Source: Microbacteriaceae bacterium
GTDB taxonomy: Bacteria > Actinomycetota > Actinomycetes > Actinomycetales > Microbacteriaceae
Reading direction: 5' to 3'
Length of the DNA stretch: 51,376 nt
Assembly (NCBI GenBank): GCA_014378715.1
Contig: JACMNE010000124.1
Coordinates: forward strand, 1-51,376
Made by a program: the position numbers and the translations under genes. Positions 15,106-22,848 of the stretch are shown here, piece after piece (positions within the stretch are counted from its first letter, which is position 1; each line of letters starts with the position of its first letter). The notes under the pieces are model-generated. The model had not been told where the DNA came from, searched no databases, and saw only the letters and a list, made by a program, of their open reading frames with translations.

Positions 15106-15107
15106 AG

Positions 15108-16178
15108 ATGGCGAAGCGGATCGGAATCTCCGACGTCGCTCTGGCGGCAGGGGTCTCGGCGACCACCGTGTCGCACGCCCTGAGCGGCCAGGGGCAGATG
15201 AACCCACAGACAAGGCTGCGCGTCGAGAGGATCGCGACCGAGCTCGGCTACGCGCCCAACCGCATCGCGAGCGCGCTGCGCCGGCAGCGCTCCGGAATCA
15301 TCGGCTTCGTCAGCGACGAGATCGCGACCACCCCGTTCGCCGGGCAGCTCGTGCTCGGAGCCCAGCACGCGGCCGCCGCACGCGGTTTCCTGCTGATGGT
15401 GGTGAACTCCAACCGCGACGTGCTCGTCGAGCGCTCCCAGATCAACGCCCTCCTCGCCCAGCAGGTCGACGCGATCGTCTACGCGAAGATGTTCCACAAC
15501 GAGGTTGACGTGCCCGGCATCCTGCACCAGGTGCCGACTGTGCTCGTCGACGCCTACGACCGGCTCGCCCACTTCCCCGCCGTGGTGCCTGACGAGGAGC
15601 AGATCGCCGAGTCAGCCACCGAATTGCTCATCGCCAGCGGTCATCGCCGCATCGCCCACCTCACGATCGAGGAGGACACCCCGGCGAAGACCGGCAGGCT
15701 GCGCGGCTACCGACGGTCGCTCGAGCGAGCCGGGATCGCCTTCGACCCCTCCCTGGTGGTGACCGCGCACGTCGAGCGCGGCGCCGCCGCCACCGGCATC
15801 GCCCGGGTGGCCTTCGCCTCCTTCCTCGAGTCCGGAAAGCGCCCGAGCGGCGTGTTCTGCTTCAACGACCAGTTCGCGATGGGGGTGTACCAGGCCGCTG
15901 CGCTGTTCGACATCCGCATACCGCACGACCTCTCGGTCGTCGGCGTCGACAACCTGGAGATCATCGCCGCAAACATCACTCCCGGCCTCACCACGGTCGC
16001 CCTCCCGCACTACGAGATGGGCCGCTGGGCGGTCGAGACGGCGGCGGGGCTCGTGTCGCCGGTCTCGGGCGGGGAGACCCCGGTTCCCCCCTCCCCGAAG
16101 CGGATGTCCTGCTACCTCGTCGAACGTGAGTCCGTCGCCGTGCACGCGCCCATCGTCGCCAGGCCCCGGCGTGCTTGA
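15108..16178 (+). CDS. LacI/GalR-family transcriptional regulator of the oligosaccharide locus
   Basis: This 356-residue regulator has an N-terminal helix-turn-helix and hinge (residues 5-58: ISDVALAAGVSATTVSHALSG, then LGYAPNRIASALRRQRSG) and a periplasmic-binding-protein-like sensor domain (FCFNDQFAMGVYQAA, VVGVDNLEI, LTTVALPHYEMGRWAVE). The recognition helix reads A-T-T-V-S-H, close to PurR (T-T-T-V-S-H), whose operators centre on AAACGTTT. The palindrome CAAAACGTTTTG at 17221 is therefore a good candidate target. It sits between the two importer systems and its 3' end overlaps the glycosidase gene by 8 bp. It most likely represses one or both importers until sugar is bound. Confidence 0.93.
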   Translation: MAKRIGISDVALAAGVSATTVSHALSGQGQMNPQTRLRVERIATELGYAPNRIASALRRQRSGIIGFVSDEIATTPFAGQLVLGAQHAAAARGFLLMVVNSNRDVLVERSQINALLAQQVDAIVYAKMFHNEVDVPGILHQVPTVLVDAYDRLAHFPAVVPDEEQIAESATELLIASGHRRIAHLTIEEDTPAKTGRLRGYRRSLERAGIAFDPSLVVTAHVERGAAATGIARVAFASFLESGKRPSGVFCFNDQFAMGVYQAAALFDIRIPHDLSVVGVDNLEIIAANITPGLTTVALPHYEMGRWAVETAAGLVSPVSGGETPVPPSPKRMSCYLVERESVAVHAPIVARPRRA

Positions 16179-17085
16179 GCTTCCGGACAGCTGGACTTGG
16201 GACTTCTGGATCGCCGACACCGGCACCGAGTACCACCTGTTCTTCCTGTTCGCGTCGAAGGCGTTGCACGAGGAGTCCCGCCGCCACCGGCGCGCGTCGA
16301 TCGGGCACGCGGTCTCGACCGACCTCGTCGACTGGACCCGGCTGCCCGACGCGCTGGTGCGCTCCGATTCTCCGGCGTTCGACGACGTCGCCACCTGGAC
16401 CGGATCCTGCGTGCACGGGGACGACGGCCTCTGGTACCTCTTCTATACGGGGCTCTCCGACGATCCGGCGATCGGGGTACAGCGCATCTCCGTGGCGACC
16501 TCCGCAGACCTGATGACCTGGACGAAGGCCGGTCGCCCCCTCGTTGTCGCCGACCCCGGCCACTACGCCACCGCGGCCGGCGGAACCGACGAGCCGTGGC
16601 GCGACCCCTGGGTGTTCCGGCACAGCGACGGCCTCTGGCACATGCTCATCACTGCCCGGTCGGCCCACGACCGCGACGACCTCACCAACGGAGTCCTCGG
16701 ACACGCCACGAGTCCGGACCTGCTCGACTGGACCGTGCGGGATCCGCTCACCGACCCCGGTCACGGGTTCGGACAGCTCGAGGTGCCCCAGGCCATCGAG
16801 GTCGACGGCTCCCACCTGCTGATGTTCAGCTGTCTCGACACCGAGCTGGGCGAGGCCCGCCGCAGTCCCGGCGGGGGCGGGGTGTGGGTGGCACCGGGGG
16901 ACAGCGCGACCGGACCGTTCGACCTCTCCCGTGCCGTCCTGATCACCGACGCCACCCGCTACGCGGGGCGGGCAGTGCTCGACCGGGCGGGAGTGTGGCA
17001 GTTCCTCGCCTTCCACAGTGTCGAGGGCGGCCAGTTCGTCGGAAAGCTCGCGAATCCTACTCCGCTGCTGCCGCTGATCCAATAG
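16171..17085 (+). CDS. Five-bladed beta-propeller glycosidase (GH32/GH43/GH68-like)
   Basis: This 304-residue protein resembles the catalytic propeller of clan GH-J/F enzymes. Candidate carboxylates lie where the family needs them: D11 in TWDFWIAD, D145 in WRDPWVF (the RDP-type transition-state stabiliser) and E204 in QLEVPQ. Blade repeats IGHAVSTDLVDWTRLPDAL, ISVATSADLMTWTKAG and LGHATSPDLLDWTV are clear. It lacks a signal peptide, so it acts inside the cell, and it lacks the C-terminal beta-sandwich of full GH32 enzymes. The canonical NDPNG box is replaced. The GTG start overlaps lacI by 8 bp; the frame is open upstream to 16126. A sucrose/fructan or other beta-fructoside role is plausible but unproven. 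Confidence 0.75.
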   Translation: MLELPDSWTWDFWIADTGTEYHLFFLFASKALHEESRRHRRASIGHAVSTDLVDWTRLPDALVRSDSPAFDDVATWTGSCVHGDDGLWYLFYTGLSDDPAIGVQRISVATSADLMTWTKAGRPLVVADPGHYATAAGGTDEPWRDPWVFRHSDGLWHMLITARSAHDRDDLTNGVLGHATSPDLLDWTVRDPLTDPGHGFGQLEVPQAIEVDGSHLLMFSCLDTELGEARRSPGGGGVWVAPGDSATGPFDLSRAVLITDATRYAGRAVLDRAGVWQFLAFHSVEGGQFVGKLANPTPLLPLIQ

Positions 17086-17204
17086 ATTCCCGCGATCCCC
17101 ACCCCGTATTAGGCTCGGCAGCCAGCATCCGCTGTGGCGCACTACTGCGTCAATCGTTACCAAGCCGTGACTGGCGGGGCTGCCCCCGGTGGGGTCCACC
17201 GTCC

Positions 17205-17232
17205 TAATCTCGACCGGAAGCAAAACGTTTTG
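17205..17232 (+). promoter_or_regulatory. Candidate promoter and LacI/PurR-type operator for the second importer
   Basis: TAATCT (17205-17210) is a possible -10. The perfect 12-bp palindrome CAAAACGTTTTG (17221-17232) starts 10 bp later, where a bound repressor would block initiation. The CG centre is typical of LacI/GalR operators and the core is close to the PurR box. The binding-protein start is 32 bp further on. A second -10-like TAGGCT lies at 17110. Confidence 0.65.
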
Positions 17233-17264
17233 GGTTGTGATCGAATCGGAGAAGGGTCGAAGTA

Positions 17265-18578
17265 ATGAAGCTTCGCAGAACACTGCTCGCCGTCGGCGCC
17301 ATTGCCGCCGCATCCGCTCTCGGCCTGTCTGGCTGTTCGAGTGGCGGAGATGCCGGCGGAGGTGGTGGCAAGACGGTCGAGATCCTCGGCGGTTTCACCG
17401 ACGCCCAGGCGACGGCATTCCAGGCCGACCTCGACAAGTGGAGCGAGACCTCGGGGATTACAGCGACCTACACGGGGACCGGCGACTTCCAGACGGCCGT
17501 CGTCACCCGCGTGACCGCCGGCGATCCGCCCGATATCGCCATCTACCCGCAGCCCGGTGTGCTCAAGCAGCAGACCTCGTCGCTGCTCGCCCTCGACGAC
17601 CTCGTCGACGTGCCGGCCATCACCGCCGACGAGGCCCAGGGCCTCCCGGACATCGCCAAGGTCGACGGCAAGACCTACGGCCTGCCCTACAGCGTGAACG
17701 TCAAGTCGCTCGTCTGGTACAACCCCGCCGCCTTCGCGAAGGCCGGCTATACGGTGCCCACGACCGACGCCGAGATGATGGCCCTGACCGACAAGATCAA
17801 GGCCGACGGCGCCGGCTACCCGTGGTGCGTCGGCATCGAGTCCGGCAGCGCCACCGGCTGGGGAGCCACCGACTGGCTCGAGGAGTATGTGCTGCGCTAC
17901 GGCGGGCTCGACACCTACAACGACTGGATCACCCACAAGGTCAAGTTCGACTCCGACGTGGTGAAGAAGGCCGGCGAGAAGTTCGCCGACATCGCCCTCA
18001 CCGACGGCAACGTCAACGGAGGTGGACCCGCGATCGCGACCACCAACTTCGGCACGGCAGGCAACCAGCTGTTCGTCGACGGCAAGTCCAACGGCCAGTG
18101 CTTCATGATGCGCCAGGGAACGTTCATCGCGGACTTCTTTCCCGACACGATCAAGGCCGAGATCGCGGCAGCCGACTACAGCAACGTGGACGTCTTCCCG
18201 CTGCCCACCCCGACCGGTGCCACCACCGGAGCCCTCGGCGGCGGTGACCTCGTCGGAGCGTTCACCAACGACGACTCCACCAAGAAGGTCCTCGACTACC
18301 TGGTCGGCCCGGACTTCGGAACCAACGGGTACGCCAGCCAGGCGATCTTCCTCTCGCCGCACGGAGACTTCGACACGAGTCTCTACCAGAGCAAGTTCCA
18401 GACCGCAGCGGCCGACGTCGTCGCGAAGGCCGAGGTGTTCGGTTTCGACGCCTCCGACCAGATGCCGGGAGCGGTCGGATCCGGCACGGAGTGGACGAAT
18501 CTCACAGAGTGGGTCACGGGGCAGAAGACGCTCGACGAGGCGCTGAAGGACATCGACTCCTCCTGGCCCGCGCAGTAG
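17265..18578 (+). CDS. CUT1 ABC importer sugar-binding lipoprotein (family 1), second system
   Basis: This 437-residue lipoprotein has signal peptide and lipobox L-S-G-C at Cys24, followed by a Gly/Ser linker. The mature domain has GDPPDIAIYPQPGVLKQQ, VNVKSLVWYNPAAFAKAGYTVPTT and WCVGIESGSATGWGATDW, strongly similar in order and wording to the first binding protein at 11646. The two systems probably arose by duplication. GAAGGG precedes the ATG. The candidate operator at 17221 lies just upstream. The adjacent alpha-galactosidase gene suggests alpha-galactosides such as melibiose or raffinose as cargo; this is inference. Confidence 0.9.
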   Translation: MKLRRTLLAVGAIAAASALGLSGCSSGGDAGGGGGKTVEILGGFTDAQATAFQADLDKWSETSGITATYTGTGDFQTAVVTRVTAGDPPDIAIYPQPGVLKQQTSSLLALDDLVDVPAITADEAQGLPDIAKVDGKTYGLPYSVNVKSLVWYNPAAFAKAGYTVPTTDAEMMALTDKIKADGAGYPWCVGIESGSATGWGATDWLEEYVLRYGGLDTYNDWITHKVKFDSDVVKKAGEKFADIALTDGNVNGGGPAIATTNFGTAGNQLFVDGKSNGQCFMMRQGTFIADFFPDTIKAEIAAADYSNVDVFPLPTPTGATTGALGGGDLVGAFTNDDSTKKVLDYLVGPDFGTNGYASQAIFLSPHGDFDTSLYQSKFQTAAADVVAKAEVFGFDASDQMPGAVGSGTEWTNLTEWVTGQKTLDEALKDIDSSWPAQ

Positions 18579-18610
18579 CCACGAGCTCCACCAGTTCCAC
18601 CAGCAGTACC

Positions 18611-18646
18611 GGGCGGTGCCCGTGCCCCACGGCACGGGCATCGCCC
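18611..18646 (+). terminator. Intercistronic hairpin after the second binding-protein gene
   Basis: GGGCGGTGCCCGTGCC (18611-18626) pairs with GGCACGGGCATCGCCC (18631-18646) along 16 bp with one G-T wobble and loop CCAC. It lies 32 bp after the binding-protein stop and 55 bp before the permease start, with no T-tract, matching the design at 13003 and 40049. Confidence 0.7.
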
Positions 18647-18701
18647 ACCCTCACCACAGCACCACCCTCACCCTCCAAACAGCGTCGTTAGGCGGAATCC
18701 G

Positions 18702-19682
18702 ATGCAGATTCTCAGTGCCCTCGTCTCCGTGGTCGGCGGTCTCGCCGTCTCGTTCCTCATCTACCTCGGACTCAACTTCGTCGTGCAGAAGACGAACCGC
18801 AAATGGGAGGCGCGGCTGCTGCCCTACGTCTTCATCGGGCCGGTGCTCGTGCTCATCGCGGCGTTCCTCGTCTACCCGGCCGTGCGCACCTTCTACCTCA
18901 GCTTCTTCAACGCCACCGGGCTGGCGTTCATCGGGTTCGACAACTACACCTCACTCTTCGGCAGCGGCGACTTCCTCAACGTGCTGCTGAACAACCTGCT
19001 CTGGATCCTGATCGTGCCCGCCTCGGCCGTCGCCATCGGCCTCTTGGTCGCGGTGTTCGCCGACAAGGTCGGGCCCACCAGGGAGAAGATCTTCAAGTCG
19101 ACGATCTTCCTGCCGATGGCGATCAGCTTCGTCGCGGCCGCCACGATCTGGCGCTTCGTCTACACCTACAACCCGCCGGGCCAGCCCCAGGTCGGGCTGC
19201 TGAACGCCATCGTCACGGGAGTGACGAACGGCGACCCTGTGCCCTGGCTCACGGTCGACACCGCAAAGCTCAACAGCATCCTCCTGATGATTGTGGTGAT
19301 CTGGCTCAATGCCGGGTTCGCCATGGTGCTCCTCTCCGCCGCGATCAAGGGCGTGCCGGAGGAGACCATCGAGGCATCGAGGATCGACGGAGCCAACGAG
19401 CGGCAGACCTTCTTCCAGGTCATCGTGCCGCAGATCTCGACCACGATCGTCGCGGTGTTCATCACGATCCTGATCGGCGTGATGAAGATCTTCGACATCG
19501 TGTACGCCATGACCGGGGGCGCCTACGGCACCTCGGTCCTCGGTATGGAGTTCATCAATCAGCTCTTCTCGTTCGGCAACCCCGGCAAGGCCGCCGCGGT
19601 CGTCACCGTTCTCATGGTCGCCGTCATCCCGGTGATCTACTACCAGGTTCGCAGCTATCGCCGTCAGGAGACCCTCCGATGA
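18702..19682 (+). CDS. CUT1 ABC importer permease (MalF type), second system
   Basis: This 326-residue permease has an extra N-terminal helix (about 4-24), six core helices and an EAA loop EASRIDGANERQTFFQVIVP near residue 225. The wording matches the first-system permease closely (GFAMVLLSAAIKGVP in both). AGGCGGA precedes the ATG. The stop overlaps the partner permease start (ATGA). It forms the transmembrane channel with the product at 19679. Confidence 0.92.
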   Translation: MQILSALVSVVGGLAVSFLIYLGLNFVVQKTNRKWEARLLPYVFIGPVLVLIAAFLVYPAVRTFYLSFFNATGLAFIGFDNYTSLFGSGDFLNVLLNNLLWILIVPASAVAIGLLVAVFADKVGPTREKIFKSTIFLPMAISFVAAATIWRFVYTYNPPGQPQVGLLNAIVTGVTNGDPVPWLTVDTAKLNSILLMIVVIWLNAGFAMVLLSAAIKGVPEETIEASRIDGANERQTFFQVIVPQISTTIVAVFITILIGVMKIFDIVYAMTGGAYGTSVLGMEFINQLFSFGNPGKAAAVVTVLMVAVIPVIYYQVRSYRRQETLR

Positions 19683-20617
19683 CCGCCGTCATTCCCACCC
19701 CCGTCACCGTCAGCACCGATAAGCAGGACAAGGCCATCGCGAAGGCCCGCACCCGTTCGCTCGCGCCCAAGCCGAAGAAGCGCATCGTCCTGTCGCTCGT
19801 GCTGCTCTTCTTCGCCGTCCTCTGGATGCTGCCCCTCCTCGGCCTGCTCGTCACGAGCTTCCGCTCGCGGGTCGACGCCACCAGCTCCGGCTGGTGGACC
19901 GCCATCGCCGATCCATTCGGCCAGCAGTGGACGACCCAGAACTTCGTCGACTCCTTCATCAAGCTCGACATCGGCACGAACTTCTTCAACAGCATCGCCG
20001 TCGCGGTGCCGGCCACGATCCTGCCGATCATGTTCGCCGCCTTCGCCGCCTACGCCTTCACCTTCATGGACTTCAAGGGCAAGGAGGTCTACTTCGCCAC
20101 GGTCATCGGCCTCCTCGTCGTCCCCCTCCAGGTCGCGCTCGTGCCGATCCTCCAGGCCTACGTGCAGTTGCAGAAGGCCCTGGGTATCCAGATCGTCGGC
20201 ACCTTCCCCGCCGCGTGGATCGTGCATTCCGCGTTCGCGCTGCCGCTGGCGATCTATATCCTCCGCAACTACATGGCCACCCTGCCCGTCGCGCTCATCG
20301 AGGCGGCGAGGGTCGACGGCGCCAGCCACTTCGTGATCTTCTGGCGACTCATCGTGCCGATGTCGGTGCCGGCGCTCGCGAGCTTCGCGATCTTCCAGTT
20401 CCTCTGGGTCTGGAACGATTACCTCGTGGCGTTCATCTTCCTCGGCAACCGCAACCCCGTGCTGCAGCAGGCGCTCTACGCGCTCCTGGGCCAGTACGGC
20501 CAGGGCTGGCAGGGTGTCGCAGCCGGGTCGTTCATCACGATCATCGTCCCGGTGATCCTGTTCTTCTCCCTCCAGCGCTACTTCGTCCGCGGCCTCACCG
20601 CCGGTTCGGTCAAGTAG
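19679..20617 (+). CDS. CUT1 ABC importer permease (MalG type), second system
   Basis: This 312-residue permease has a cytoplasmic N-terminus of about 35 residues, six helices, EAA loop EAARVDGASHFVIFWRLIVP and the terminal RYFVRGLTAGSVK. The ATG overlaps the previous stop. The alpha-galactosidase GTG follows 3 bp after this stop, so importer and hydrolase are one operon. No ATPase gene is present here either. Confidence 0.92.
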   Translation: MTAVIPTPVTVSTDKQDKAIAKARTRSLAPKPKKRIVLSLVLLFFAVLWMLPLLGLLVTSFRSRVDATSSGWWTAIADPFGQQWTTQNFVDSFIKLDIGTNFFNSIAVAVPATILPIMFAAFAAYAFTFMDFKGKEVYFATVIGLLVVPLQVALVPILQAYVQLQKALGIQIVGTFPAAWIVHSAFALPLAIYILRNYMATLPVALIEAARVDGASHFVIFWRLIVPMSVPALASFAIFQFLWVWNDYLVAFIFLGNRNPVLQQALYALLGQYGQGWQGVAAGSFITIIVPVILFFSLQRYFVRGLTAGSVK

Positions 20618-20619
20618 GG

Positions 20620-22773
20620 GTGCCGAGACCCATCCACCTGCGCCGGGGCGGAACGAGCATCGTGCTCGACCGTCCCGGCAGCGGCGTCCCCACCCTCCTG
20701 CACTGGGGAGCGGACCTCGGCGACGTCCCCGACGACACCCTCTCCTCCCTCGCCATCGCCGCCCGCCCCCAGCGGGTCTCCGGCGGACTCGACGAACCGG
20801 CCGCGCTCACCCTCCTCCCCCTGGAATCGCAGGGCTGGCAGTTCGCCCCGGGGCTGTCCGGTTCCCGCACCGACGGCAGCGGGTTCACCCCGGACTTCAC
20901 CACCCGCTCGGTGACCGTCGCCGGGTTCTCGATCACCATCGAAGCGGATGATGCGGACCTCGGCCTCGCGCTCAGCATCGAACTCCGGCTGGGCAGCAGC
21001 GGCCTGCTGCGCCAACGCGCGACCGTCACCAACACCGCGGCCGTCGACTACCTGCTTCAGGGCCTCCAGCTCACCTTCCCCCTGCCAGCGTCCGCGACGG
21101 AGCTGCTCGACACCACCGGGCGCCACCTCAAGGAGCGCAGCCCGCAACGGCACGACTTCACGATCGGCGAGCACGTGCGCTCGAGCCGTCGGGGTCGCCC
21201 GGGCGCCGATGCCACCCTCCTGCTTCTGGCGGGGGAGCGCGGCTTCGGCTTCCGCCGCGGCCTCGTGCACGGGGTGCACGTGGCCTGGAGCGGCAACCAC
21301 ACCCTCGGCGCGCTCCGCACACCGGACGCGACCGCGTGCCTCACCGCCGGCGAGCTGCTCCTGCCGGGCGAGGGCCTGCTCGCGCCGGCACAGGAGTACC
21401 GCACCCCGTGGGCCGTCGGCGGCTGGGGTGACGGGCTCGACGAACTCGCCGGCCGCTTCCACGACGACCTGCGGGCACGGTCCGCACATCCGCTCTCTCC
21501 GCGCCCGGTCACCCTGAACACCTGGGAGGCGGTCTACTTCGACCACGACCTGGACACCCTCACCGCGCTCGCCGACCGTGCAGCCGCCATCGGCGTCGAG
21601 CGCTTCGTGCTCGACGACGGCTGGTTCCTCGGCCGCCGCGACGACACGGCTGGGCTCGGCGACTGGGTCGTCGACCCGGTCGTCTGGCCGCGCGGGCTCA
21701 CCCCACTGATCGAGAACGTGCGCGGACTGGGCATGCAGTTCGGGCTCTGGGTCGAGCCGGAGATGGTCAACCTCGACAGCGACCTGGCCAGGGCGCACCC
21801 CGACTGGATCCTGCACCCGGCGGGCCGCTGGCCCGTCGCCGGGCGCCAGCAGCAGGTGCTGAACCTCGCCCACCCCGACGCCTACGCGCACATCCTCGGA
21901 CGGCTCGACGCGATCCTCGCCGGCGGCGACATCGGCTACCTCAAGTGGGACCACAACCGCGACCTGCTCGAGGCGGCCGATCCGGCCACCGGGCGCGCGG
22001 CCGTGCACCGCACCACGACTGCGCTGTATCGGCTGCTCGATGAGCTGAGGGCGAGGCATCCGCTGGTCGAGATCGAGAGCTGCGCGTCGGGGGGTGCCAG
22101 GGTCGACCTCGGCATCATCGACCGCACCGACCGGGTGTGGGTGAGCGACTGCATCGACCCGCTCGAGCGGCTCGACAACCAGGCGTTCACGAATCTGCTG
22201 CTGCCCTACGAGCTGATGGGGGCCCACGTCGGGTCGCCGCGCTCGCACTCGACGCACCGGGTGAGCGACCTCGCGCTGCAGGCGGGGGTGGCGATGTTCG
22301 GGCATTTCGGCATCGAGTGGGACATCCGCGCGCTCGACACGGCCACCCTGCGGAAGCTGGCTGACTGGGTCGCCTACCAGCGCGCCCACCGCGACCTGTT
22401 CCACACTGGCCGGTCCGTGCACGCGGATGTCGCGGACGACAGCATCGACCTGCGCGGGGTCGTCGCTCGCGACGGTAGCCTGGCGGTGTTCGCGCTGACG
22501 CAGCGCTCGGCGAGCGTCACCTCACCGGTCGGTCGTGTGACCCTGCCGGGACTCGATCCGGAGGCCGTCTACGAGGTGCGGCTCGGGGGTCCGACCGCGA
22601 CGATGACCGGGCCGGGGCAGTCGCCGCTCCGCTGGGCGGAGGCGGGCGAGCTCGAGTGCGGCATCCGCCTCACCGGCCTGATGCTCGGACAGATCGGCCT
22701 GCAGGCCCCGGTGCAGTACCCCGCGAGCCTCGTCGTGATCGAGGCGACACGGGTGGGCCCGGCGTTCGCGTGA
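20620..22773 (+). CDS. Alpha-galactosidase, GH36
   Basis: This 717-residue cytoplasmic enzyme hydrolyses terminal alpha-galactosyl residues of melibiose/raffinose-type sugars with retention. It has the N-terminal beta-supersandwich (about 1-300), the TIM barrel (about 300-630) and a small C-terminal beta domain. Motifs are FVLDDGWFLGRRDD, LWVEPEMVNLDSDL, the nucleophile D444 in KWDHNRD, ESCASGGARVDLG and acid/base D510 in WVSDCIDPLERL. Length is normal for GH36. No signal peptide is visible. The GTG lies 3 bp after the permease stop; the frame stays open upstream inside that gene, so the start is placed by context. It would process the sugar imported by the second system. Confidence 0.93.
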   Translation: MPRPIHLRRGGTSIVLDRPGSGVPTLLHWGADLGDVPDDTLSSLAIAARPQRVSGGLDEPAALTLLPLESQGWQFAPGLSGSRTDGSGFTPDFTTRSVTVAGFSITIEADDADLGLALSIELRLGSSGLLRQRATVTNTAAVDYLLQGLQLTFPLPASATELLDTTGRHLKERSPQRHDFTIGEHVRSSRRGRPGADATLLLLAGERGFGFRRGLVHGVHVAWSGNHTLGALRTPDATACLTAGELLLPGEGLLAPAQEYRTPWAVGGWGDGLDELAGRFHDDLRARSAHPLSPRPVTLNTWEAVYFDHDLDTLTALADRAAAIGVERFVLDDGWFLGRRDDTAGLGDWVVDPVVWPRGLTPLIENVRGLGMQFGLWVEPEMVNLDSDLARAHPDWILHPAGRWPVAGRQQQVLNLAHPDAYAHILGRLDAILAGGDIGYLKWDHNRDLLEAADPATGRAAVHRTTTALYRLLDELRARHPLVEIESCASGGARVDLGIIDRTDRVWVSDCIDPLERLDNQAFTNLLLPYELMGAHVGSPRSHSTHRVSDLALQAGVAMFGHFGIEWDIRALDTATLRKLADWVAYQRAHRDLFHTGRSVHADVADDSIDLRGVVARDGSLAVFALTQRSASVTSPVGRVTLPGLDPEAVYEVRLGGPTATMTGPGQSPLRWAEAGELECGIRLTGLMLGQIGLQAPVQYPASLVVIEATRVGPAFA

Positions 22774-22836
22774 GGCGTTCGCTTCAGGCGTTCCCGGGGG
22801 CGGTCGGCCGGGCCTGATCTCGCAGGATGCGGCACG

Positions 22837-22848
22837 TAGAGTGATTTC
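22837..22848 (+). promoter_or_regulatory. Candidate leaderless promoter of the ABC exporter gene
   Basis: TAGAGT (22837-22842) is followed by six bases and the GTG start at 22849. A TANNNT box 6-7 bp before a start codon is the usual sign of a leaderless transcript in actinobacteria. No Shine-Dalgarno is visible. Confidence 0.5.

Noticed and set aside
19894-20619. Open upstream extension of the alpha-galactosidase frame
   Set aside because: It lies wholly inside the permease gene in another frame; the GH36 domain starts right after the GTG at 20620.
20578-22422. 614-codon open frame on the minus strand opposite the alpha-galactosidase gene
   Set aside because: It mirrors a GH36 gene whose catalytic motifs are intact on the plus strand; composition is Arg/Val/Gly-rich shadow sequence with no domain. 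High GC makes such antisense frames common.
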